Source: Candidatus Pacearchaeota archaeon (lineage in GTDB: Archaea > Nanoarchaeota > Nanoarchaeia > Pacearchaeales > GW2011-AR1). Taken from it: a stretch of DNA of 15,918 nucleotides. The position numbers and the translations under genes are program-made. The notes below the pieces were generated by a model. It was not told where the DNA came from. It saw only the letters and a program-made list of their open reading frames with translations, and ran no database searches. The stretch spans positions 1-15,918 of the forward strand of contig NZAS01000162.1 in assembly GCA_002686195.1 (NCBI GenBank). Reading direction: 5' to 3'. This document shows, piece after piece, positions 7,714-15,066 of this stretch; the stretch's first letter is position 1, and the number at the start of each line of letters is the position of its first letter.

Positions 7714-8820
7714 ATGGGAAGTGATCCAAAATATTTTAATGAATTCGAATATCAAGAAGTACCTGACTCTAACTATAGCATAGGAGGGACAGATGCTCTT
7801 GCAAACAAGGGTTTAGTTTTGTCATTTTGGCATGTCCCTTCTGGAGAAAACGTTTATTTTAAAGCCTTCATTACTACATTTAATGAAACTTATAGTTCGG
7901 AATGGGGAGGTGAGTCGGTCTATGGTCGCGCAGATCCCATCTATCTTTTCAAACAGACACAGAGAAAAATAACGCTAGCTTTTAAAATTCCCTGCTCAAC
8001 CGAAGGAGAAGCATACGAAAACTTGTCGAAAGTTCAAAAGCTCATCCAGTTTCTCTATCCGTCTTATGAAGATCCTGCGAGTGCTACTACCATTACGCAG
8101 TCACCTCTTATCCGATTGAAAGTGATGAACCTTTTGACAAACGCTGCTAACGGAGCTAGCGGACAGAATGCTAAAGAATACTATCAAAGCTATAGATCCA
8201 GTACGGATGCTGAACAAGGATTGTTGGGAGCTATCAATAACTTGACAGTTAACCACAATCTCGAAAATCCAGATATAGGCGTTTTGGAGAAAAAAGACAC
8301 ACAGACGGAAGCAAATGCCGGTGTCACGGTAGGAGCAATCCTTCCAAAATTGATTGAAGTAAACCTTGACTTCTCACCGATTCATGAATCACCTTTGGGC
8401 TGGGCAAACAGCAAGACTTTCAGCAACACCAACTTTCCATATGGTGCTCCTAACGCAGATGTTAGCAAAGCTGCAGAGCGTCAAGCACTCCTCGATCAAA
8501 CAGAATTCGCCCCGCCCAAGCCTAGTCCAGGCATCTATACAAAGAGCCCCACCGCCGCAGAAGACGGCTTTGGGTCTACAGACTCGAAAGCACAAGACTC
8601 ACGCTTAGGTGGCGACGAACAAGAAGAAGAACAAGGCGAAATTTCAGACCAAGATTTGGCCAATGCCGAAGCAAGATATGCAGGAGCATTTGGAGATATC
8701 AGACGAAGGCGAGATGATACAAGGAAGGAGAAGGGAAAAGACCAAAGTGATTATGTGAAGTCTGCCATGGCTGGAAAAGAGGCTGAAGAGTGGGACTGGA
8801 CACCTTGGAACGACAAGTAA
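7714..8820 (+). CDS. Baseplate / tail-tube-initiator-like structural protein
   Basis: This is a 368-aa virion protein following the tape measure, the position of T4 genes 48 and 54, whose products cap the hub and start tube polymerisation. The recognisable core is at about residues 45-130: FKAFITTFNETYSSEWGGE, VYGRADPIYLFKQTQRKI, then LAFKIPC and ENLSKVQKLIQFLYPSY. The pattern 'SxxW...VYGRxDPIY...R.I...F.IP...E...NL..+..L...LYP' recurs in phage baseplate proteins near the tape measure. After about residue 285 the protein turns into a highly charged tail (DEQEEEQGE, then Arg/Lys/Asp-rich) ending in WDWTPWNDK, which may be a flexible docking peptide. The ATG has AAGGA about 11 bases upstream. 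The exact orthology to gp48, gp54 or another initiator is unresolved. Confidence 0.68.
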   Translation: MGSDPKYFNEFEYQEVPDSNYSIGGTDALANKGLVLSFWHVPSGENVYFKAFITTFNETYSSEWGGESVYGRADPIYLFKQTQRKITLAFKIPCSTEGEAYENLSKVQKLIQFLYPSYEDPASATTITQSPLIRLKVMNLLTNAANGASGQNAKEYYQSYRSSTDAEQGLLGAINNLTVNHNLENPDIGVLEKKDTQTEANAGVTVGAILPKLIEVNLDFSPIHESPLGWANSKTFSNTNFPYGAPNADVSKAAERQALLDQTEFAPPKPSPGIYTKSPTAAEDGFGSTDSKAQDSRLGGDEQEEEQGEISDQDLANAEARYAGAFGDIRRRRDDTRKEKGKDQSDYVKSAMAGKEAEEWDWTPWNDK

Positions 8821-8834
8821 GGAGAAACTAATAA

Positions 8835-9173
8835 ATGCCAACACGCTATAAAAACAAAGACATCATAATTAACAGCAGTCAATACTATGCGCCCTTAAGA
8901 AGAGAAAGGGGGCTAAGATCGGTACGCCAATATGGCACAATAAAACTAAAGAATCCTAGTATTAGTGAGCGCTCCCAACTTAAAACTGTAGTTCATTTGT
9001 GGTCTTATGGCGATAGGCTATACAAATTGTCTCATACATATTATGGAGACGCTCGTTATTGGTGGGTTATCGCGTGGTGGAATGGTTATCCTACCGAAGC
9101 TAACATTTCTACTGGCTCTCCTTTGACCATTCCTGTTAATATAGAAAAAGCATTGAAGGCTTTGGGAATTTAA
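8835..9173 (+). CDS. LysM-domain baseplate protein (gp53 / tail protein X-like)
   Basis: This is a small 112-aa baseplate protein with a C-terminal LysM-like domain at about residues 53-103. The visible pattern is LWSYGDRLYKLSHTYYGDAR, followed by WWVIAWWNGYP and TGSPLTIP, matching the LysM scheme of G-D-x-L...YYGD...W..IA..N...G..L.IP. Such modules occur in T4 gp53 and in P2 tail protein X, where they help assemble the baseplate/hub rather than degrade cell wall. Residues 1-50 are basic and likely form an extension. AAGGAG (8819-8824) overlaps the previous stop, 10 bases before the ATG; the next gene begins 4 bases after the stop. Placement between the initiator-like and hub-like genes fits the P2-type order in which X precedes the hub D. 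Confidence 0.78.
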   Translation: MPTRYKNKDIIINSSQYYAPLRRERGLRSVRQYGTIKLKNPSISERSQLKTVVHLWSYGDRLYKLSHTYYGDARYWWVIAWWNGYPTEANISTGSPLTIPVNIEKALKALGI

Positions 9174-9176
9174 CGT

Positions 9177-12100
9177 ATGTCTTGCTGGAATGGAACTATT
9201 GAAAATCTCGCCGAGGCTCTTGAAGCTTATAAGACGTCGGTAACGTCCCTTCATGATTCGCACAAACCTCCTGAAGAGGACGAATCATCCATCAGTGATT
9301 ATCACTGGGGCGAAAAAGAGTTGGGGATAGAATATCCAGATACTGGTGATATCTGGGGGATGGACGAAGCTGAATCAAATATTCAATCCACAGTGGAGTC
9401 GCTTGAAGAGATACTCGAACTTCAAGAAGACATCGAGAACACAGAGGCTGCCATGGCCGCCGCCGCCGAAGCTAATAGGATTGTCTCTTCGTCTCAGAAG
9501 GAGTCCCTCGAAGAGAACAAAGTAAAATTAGAAATATTGATGGGAAATAACGTCGACGCCACCGGAAGAGCTGATCAATCTGGTGTGGCTGCATCTATTA
9601 AGTGCCCTAATGATATAGCAAAACTAGCTGAAGAAGATTATAATAAGTTTAAGACGGAAGTAGCGCGCGAGAATGACGGGGATGCTATTAAAGGGGTCGA
9701 AATAGATGGCAAAGATAAAGCAGCTTTAGATGCGGCTGTAGCTGAAGCAGATGCGAAGTGCACAGCAGCCTTGACAGCGGGCACCGTAGTGACTGCCCCG
9801 TCCGAATCCGACGCTGTCGACATTGACGACGTCAAACCCGGAACACAGATCGCACTGTCGGACATATTGTGCCAACAACTCGCCGCCGCCCATGAAGCTC
9901 GCAATAGCCTTACTGATTTAGAAGAAGACATTATATCTGCGGCCACATCGGGGGGAAAAGCAGGCATTCAATTCAAAGAACAATGTTTTTTGTTAGCGCA
10001 CATTACTCAACTTTCTAAATTTAAACAAATTTGGGATGAAGTGGAGTCTTCGCAAATGAAGAAACTTCCTTATGAGGAGGGAGGAGGAAACTCTAGTTTG
10101 TTGGTTCAAGGAGATCCGTTTGCGTTTATCAACAAGCTTACTCAACATGTAGGACAGGATGACGGACCCACTAAAGAAGCATTTTTTGACATGGAAACAT
10201 ATCAACTCTCAAGTTTGCAACCAATGATTCGTTTGTTTAAGGTTATTTCTGATAAGGACGGCAAGGAAAGCCAGGTCGAAATGAAGTTTGATTCCTTTTA
10301 TACAAGCGAAGCACACCCAGGCGCCACGGGCACTTATGATTTAGAAGATTTTTTTAACACAAAAAAAAGACGTGGACATGGCGTGGGGATTAAAGAATTT
10401 AAATTTTCATATGAAGCTGACAATCCGTTTGCAATTAAAAAGAGCATCAAAGCTAAGCTAGTGTTGCATGCCAATACGTTTGATGAGCTTTTAAGAGATC
10501 GCGGCGGCTATACTTATGCAGACTTGGCTCTTAAAACAGGGACTGCCATTCCGGATCCGATAGATGCCGGCACGCCAGGTACTCGAAGTTATGGACTAAA
10601 GGGGTGTGTAGCGGTCAGCCGTGATCAGACACCTAAGAGCGAGGAAGTTAGTATAGAAAATGATACTAAATTAAACTTTCGACTTAAGGCGATTGTAGGA
10701 TGGGCTCGCCCCAGCACAGATGTTTTAATTAGTGCCGGCTCTTCTCTTAAAAAAGCCATAGACGATGCGTGTGTTAGTTTAAATTTGACCCCCACTATTC
10801 ATGAGTTTAATATTGACGAACAAGGTCGAGTGGTGTTCACATTAAATTATTTAGCATATGTAGAAGACTTCTTTGATCAGCCAATGTTTAATATTTTTAG
10901 TGATCCCGACACCACAGTAGCCCAAATAGAGCGTAAATTAAAATATCAAAAGTACAATAAAGAGTGTGAGCCTGAGAAGGTAGCCGACTTGCGCGAATCC
11001 GAGAAGGATTTAATGAAGGAAGAAACAAATAAAAGCATGCAGTCCTTGGTTAGGAGCTTGATGGCCAAAGATAAAATAAAATTTTTAGATATCCCGCTGC
11101 CTGAGTTAGTAGGTTTTCAAGCAACTGGTCCGTTAAGTTCGCGAATCGATTTAAATAAATATTTAAATCCATATGGAGGCCATGCAGCAGGAGGCATCGG
11201 TTGGTCTGAGGGGGATGACACAGAGCTAACAAATATGATGAGCGCAGATTCAGAAACGGCCAGTGCCGCACGTAGAGGAGTTAAACCTACCCAGGCGCTA
11301 AGCTTTTTTTATCTTAGCGATTTAATAGATGTTATTTTAGAAGGAATTGAAGCAACTTTAATAGCAATTAGTGGCGACCAGTCCGCCAACCCCGACGCCA
11401 TCGAGTCTCTCCCTTCTGCCCTAGAAGAGGCAGCCGAAGTCGAAGGCGCAGAGATTACTACCCAACAAGCAGAAAATGAAAGATTAAATTATGTGAAATA
11501 TCTTGCAAACTTTAAAAAATTTAGAGTGGTGCTCGGGCCAATGGAAGTGGTACAAGTGAGTTCGCCCGGCGGAACCGGTAGCGGTTCAATATCAACCCAA
11601 TTTGTGTGCATGGGAGACACTCCTATTTCGGTCAAATATTTTATAGAATGGTTAACAAAGAAACTTCTTAAGAAAGAAGAAGCCATATATGCTCTTCCTA
11701 AATTTTTAAACGAACTCATTAATGAATTTCTTAGAAACTTTTTAAACAATGATACATGTTTTAGCAACGCAGCCAAGCAGTCTACAAGGTTAGCACAAAG
11801 TTCATTAACTGCTTATAAAGAAACAGTTGACGGCCCCGATGAAATTACAACAGCAATGAAACGCCAAAGTGTTTGGATAGACGTAGATCCCGATCCGGCT
11901 GCAGCAGAACCACAACAGCGCAGCACCATGGATGAGTTCTATGATGACATCGACCAAACCTCTTCAACAGACCCTCTAGATTGGGAAGATGAAGACTATC
12001 CAACATCTGCTCAACCATGGCAGATAGTACAAGCGCGCCGTCTTCGTATTGACGATCCAGAAAATGCTTATCCAATTCTCAGCATTTCAGGACAGCGCAC

Positions 12101-12692
12101 CAACGCTATAGCTAATCCTGGTTTTGCAAAAGAAATAAATTATTTAGTATATTTTGCGTCTCGCACTTATCCTGTTGAAAAGATGAATGGTGCAAAAAGC
12201 GAAGATCACTCCCGAGGCATATGGCATTATCAAATTGGAAAACCCAGGGGTATCGTGAAAAACATTAATTTAACAAAGACTGACTCTCCTGGACTCAAAG
12301 AGGTTCGTTTTGAGCAACAGGGATACGATGGGCTCCAACAGTTGAGAGAAGTATATGATGCGAAGATAAGCACTTATGCAGATGTAAGCGCGTTCCCGGG
12401 GAATTACATATATATTGATCCCACAGGGTTTTCTCCAAGCATGCACTCACCTGACGCGTATGATTTGACACAGTTGGGAATAGGGGGCTATCATATGATT
12501 ATTCGCTCTGAACATTCCTTTGGTCCTGGTGTGGCTGACACCGAAATTACAGCTAAATGGGTGGCTGAAATCCACAAGGAAGGGTGTACGATTCCCAAGG
12601 AGATAGATGCCGAAAGTGATGAGGAAAAAACAGACTATAGTAAATGTAGCCTACCCGTTCGCGCAACGGCAAAAGAGGAAGCGGCCAAATGA
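9177..12692 (+). CDS. Giant baseplate hub-like structural protein
   Basis: This 1171-aa protein is probably the baseplate hub or a hub-fused structural protein. An acidic coiled-coil-like region spans about residues 65-125 (ESLEEILELQEDIENTE, then Ala-rich), and the stretch to about 300 is rich in Asp/Glu/Ala. A structured part at about 340-440 includes IRLFKVISDKDG, GVGIKEFKFSYEADNPFAI and KAKLVLHANTFDELL, a signature seen in large phage hub proteins. The C-terminus at about 1070-1135 (FPGNYIYIDPTGFSPS, LGIGGYHMIIRSEHSFGPG, TEITAKWVAEIH) resembles the end of gp27/gpD-like hub domains, where a glycine turn precedes a strand pair ending in TxITAKW. T4 gp27 is only 391 aa, so more than half is additional. 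No lysozyme motif is seen. It begins 3 bases after the LysM gene and overlaps the next gene by 4 bases. Confidence 0.62.
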   Translation: MSCWNGTIENLAEALEAYKTSVTSLHDSHKPPEEDESSISDYHWGEKELGIEYPDTGDIWGMDEAESNIQSTVESLEEILELQEDIENTEAAMAAAAEANRIVSSSQKESLEENKVKLEILMGNNVDATGRADQSGVAASIKCPNDIAKLAEEDYNKFKTEVARENDGDAIKGVEIDGKDKAALDAAVAEADAKCTAALTAGTVVTAPSESDAVDIDDVKPGTQIALSDILCQQLAAAHEARNSLTDLEEDIISAATSGGKAGIQFKEQCFLLAHITQLSKFKQIWDEVESSQMKKLPYEEGGGNSSLLVQGDPFAFINKLTQHVGQDDGPTKEAFFDMETYQLSSLQPMIRLFKVISDKDGKESQVEMKFDSFYTSEAHPGATGTYDLEDFFNTKKRRGHGVGIKEFKFSYEADNPFAIKKSIKAKLVLHANTFDELLRDRGGYTYADLALKTGTAIPDPIDAGTPGTRSYGLKGCVAVSRDQTPKSEEVSIENDTKLNFRLKAIVGWARPSTDVLISAGSSLKKAIDDACVSLNLTPTIHEFNIDEQGRVVFTLNYLAYVEDFFDQPMFNIFSDPDTTVAQIERKLKYQKYNKECEPEKVADLRESEKDLMKEETNKSMQSLVRSLMAKDKIKFLDIPLPELVGFQATGPLSSRIDLNKYLNPYGGHAAGGIGWSEGDDTELTNMMSADSETASAARRGVKPTQALSFFYLSDLIDVILEGIEATLIAISGDQSANPDAIESLPSALEEAAEVEGAEITTQQAENERLNYVKYLANFKKFRVVLGPMEVVQVSSPGGTGSGSISTQFVCMGDTPISVKYFIEWLTKKLLKKEEAIYALPKFLNELINEFLRNFLNNDTCFSNAAKQSTRLAQSSLTAYKETVDGPDEITTAMKRQSVWIDVDPDPAAAEPQQRSTMDEFYDDIDQTSSTDPLDWEDEDYPTSAQPWQIVQARRLRIDDPENAYPILSISGQRTNAIANPGFAKEINYLVYFASRTYPVEKMNGAKSEDHSRGIWHYQIGKPRGIVKNINLTKTDSPGLKEVRFEQQGYDGLQQLREVYDAKISTYADVSAFPGNYIYIDPTGFSPSMHSPDAYDLTQLGIGGYHMIIRSEHSFGPGVADTEITAKWVAEIHKEGCTIPKEIDAESDEEKTDYSKCSLPVRATAKEEAAK

Positions 12693-13888
12693 CTCTTTAT
12701 AGTGAAGACCCCAACAAAGAATCAACCAGTGAATTGTTTTATAAAAAAATTATTTATGATAACGACTCCAAAACACTGGGGTATGATAATTTAGTGGATT
12801 TTAACTTCGCAGAGAAATGCTTGTATGGACGCGTAACTCCACGATTTGTTCCAATGGAATCTACTTTTGGTAGATACGGCGCCAAGGGTCTTCCGCGTAA
12901 ACAAACTCAAGAAAAAAATGCAACTGCTATAAATTTTGTAGCGGATGCTTTTGCAGCTTTATCTCAAGAATTTGATAGGTGCGCTCTCACTAATAAAATC
13001 GATACTCGTGATCCTTTTTTAAGCAGCCTTAAGATTTATAAATCCTATACTAAACCTCGAATTCTTTACCAAGGCAACCAGAAAAATTACACTGCCGCTT
13101 TAAAACAGTCTCTTAAGCAGGCAGATGTTCAACTGGCCACCTTCGATCAGTTTATAAAGGAGTTGATGCGTTCCTTAAAAAAAACGGCCCACACTTTTCC
13201 TTTCACTTACCCTGGATATATTAAAAGTCGAAGATGTTCTATACTTGTTTCAGGGTTAGCCTTAGATATAGCAGATTTAGATCCCAACAATGATCAAGAA
13301 AAAATTGACAACTTTATTAATAGCAACAATTGGGAATTTTATTTAAATGCATGTCGTTCTTATGGGTTCATGGTAGACAGACACATTCCATGGCGCCTAG
13401 TTGCGGATATAGCTTCTTCTCCTATGATAGAGTATGCTAGTAAATACGGGACGAATTCTACACCCGAGGTATTTGTAAAATACTATACACCAGCACATCA
13501 GTTTTATTACAATACCTTTAAACGGCAATTGCTCACCATTTATAACCGCATTAAGCCAACTTATATAACCACAACTGAAGAGTGTCAAGGTACAACTATT
13601 AGTACCACCACTGAGTCGGCCAATTATACGCTTTCATCTTTAAAGTTGAAATTTTCTGAAGAGTTTTTTTTGGAGACGTATTTTAGAATAAGATTCTTAG
13701 AAGAAGAATCAAAATTTTCAGAAGAAGAAAAGAGTCTCTTGATTGACGACTTGTTAGAGATTAAGGCTACGCAGACTTCTATGATAGCAGTGGGACAATT
13801 TGAAAAAATTCTTAATAAACCATTTGACTATCTCGGCTCTTTGAGTTATATTAATAAGAGAAGAAAAATTTTATTAGCGACGGAGTAA
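12689..13888 (+). CDS. Unrecognised 399-aa protein, probably virion-associated
   Basis: I do not recognise a family. The protein is soluble-looking, rich in Lys, Phe, Tyr, Asn and Ser, with no signal peptide, transmembrane helix or obvious catalytic motif. Visible features are an N-terminal segment with RVTPRFVPM, a central aromatic region with TFPFTYPGYIKSRRCSILVS, a Thr-rich stretch near residues 294-312, and an acidic, helical C-terminal part (KFSEEFFLETYFRIRFLEEE) that ends in a basic INKRRK. Its ATG overlaps the hub-like gene's stop (ATGA) and has GAGGA 9 bases upstream, so it is likely translated together with the hub gene. The following polymerase starts 3 bases after its stop. Position suggests a tail or baseplate component, or a factor shared by assembly and replication; neither is shown by the sequence. 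Confidence 0.85.
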   Translation: MTLYSEDPNKESTSELFYKKIIYDNDSKTLGYDNLVDFNFAEKCLYGRVTPRFVPMESTFGRYGAKGLPRKQTQEKNATAINFVADAFAALSQEFDRCALTNKIDTRDPFLSSLKIYKSYTKPRILYQGNQKNYTAALKQSLKQADVQLATFDQFIKELMRSLKKTAHTFPFTYPGYIKSRRCSILVSGLALDIADLDPNNDQEKIDNFINSNNWEFYLNACRSYGFMVDRHIPWRLVADIASSPMIEYASKYGTNSTPEVFVKYYTPAHQFYYNTFKRQLLTIYNRIKPTYITTTEECQGTTISTTTESANYTLSSLKLKFSEEFFLETYFRIRFLEEESKFSEEEKSLLIDDLLEIKATQTSMIAVGQFEKILNKPFDYLGSLSYINKRRKILLATE

Positions 13889-13890
13889 GA

Positions 13891-15066
13891 GTGTACTTTC
13901 AAACACTGGATGATAAGAGCGAATGTGTTGGCGTATATGCCAATGGCAAGCTACATTTTGAGGAGATCCCTAAGGGGCTCACTCGTACCTGGCGTTATAC
14001 AGGGTCGATTGTGGATTCTAACATCGAATATGCATGGCTATATGCGCAAGGCAAAAACTTGGAAGAGGTATGCCCTGAAGAAATTCAAGAAGATCTTCAA
14101 GCTGCGCAGAAGAGATTTAGAGCCTACATGAAAGCATTTAAAATCGGGAAAATTGACATGCGAGAACATTGCTTTTTTGACCTAGTGCCAGAAAATTTTT
14201 TAATGGAATTTTGTGAGATTAAGAACAAAATTACGCAGCATGTATTTGAAACTTATGAGAAGCCTTTGAATTATAATCTTCTTGAAGACACTGATCGCTT
14301 ATTGCATAAGATAAAATACCAAGATCTTAATCTGAATAAAGAAGGATGCCGAGAATTATACTATGCATCTACCGGCCGCAGAAAAGCTAACGAACTGATG
14401 AAGAACTATTACTACGTAGACTACAAGCTCTTTGGAACAGTCACAGGGAGGCTCACAACGTCTCCAGTTTCTTTTCCCATGCTTACGCTTAAGAAGGAAT
14501 TTCGAAAGCTTATAAAGCCTCATAATGATTGGTTTATTTCGTTGGACTATAATGCCGCCGAGATCAGAACGCTAATAGATTTATTGGGCGCCGAACAACC
14601 GGACGAAGACGTTCACGCGTGGAACGTTAAGCACATTTTTAATGGAGAGCACGACAGAGAGACAGCAAAGACTCTCTTCTTTGCGTGGTTATATAATCCT
14701 GAATCAGACGCTATCCATACCGATCACTATGACAAGAAAAAGCTACTTGATGAGTGGTATCATGATGGACACATTAATACTCAATATGGTCGCAAGATAA
14801 TGGTGGACGAGAGGAGAGCGTTGAATTACCTTATTCAAAGCACGACTTCTGACCGTGTTTTAAGCAGGGCCATTGAGATTGATAAGTTCTTAGAGGGTTC
14901 TAAGTCGTTTATCTCTCACATTGTTCATGATGAGATCGTGATTGATTTGGATGATGAAGATCGCGAAAAGCTTCCACCCCTTAAAGCTATCTTTGAAAAA
15001 GACAATTTCAAAGCTAACTTAAAAGCAGCAAAGAATTATTTTGATTTTGAAGAGTTGAAGATATGA
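13891..15066 (+). CDS. Compact family A DNA polymerase, exonuclease domain absent
   Basis: This 391-aa protein carries the palm/fingers core of PolA-type DNA polymerases. The TGRL motif is at about 186-189. Motif A is LDYNAAEIR, with D219, E224 and R226. Motif B is RETAKTLFFAWLY, with R256, K260, F264 and Y268 in the spacing of E. coli Pol I R754, K758, F762 and Y766. NYLIQSTTSD (about 312-321) matches the conserved N/Q helix. Motif C is VHDE with D347 and E348. All metal-binding and dNTP-contacting residues I can match are present, so activity is expected. There is no room for a 3'-5' exonuclease, and residues 1 to about 120 show no domain I know. The GTG start has GGAG 5 bases upstream. It follows the structural genes in the same operon and overlaps the next gene by 4 bases. 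F264 at the F/Y selectivity position predicts discrimination against dideoxynucleotides. Confidence 0.9.
   Translation: MYFQTLDDKSECVGVYANGKLHFEEIPKGLTRTWRYTGSIVDSNIEYAWLYAQGKNLEEVCPEEIQEDLQAAQKRFRAYMKAFKIGKIDMREHCFFDLVPENFLMEFCEIKNKITQHVFETYEKPLNYNLLEDTDRLLHKIKYQDLNLNKEGCRELYYASTGRRKANELMKNYYYVDYKLFGTVTGRLTTSPVSFPMLTLKKEFRKLIKPHNDWFISLDYNAAEIRTLIDLLGAEQPDEDVHAWNVKHIFNGEHDRETAKTLFFAWLYNPESDAIHTDHYDKKKLLDEWYHDGHINTQYGRKIMVDERRALNYLIQSTTSDRVLSRAIEIDKFLEGSKSFISHIVHDEIVIDLDDEDREKLPPLKAIFEKDNFKANLKAAKNYFDFEELKI

Noticed and set aside
9638..9967. 109-codon minus-strand frame inside the hub-like gene
   Set aside because: It mirrors an Ala/Asp-rich coding stretch and yields Ser/Ala-rich sequence without a motif; no sign of an independent gene.
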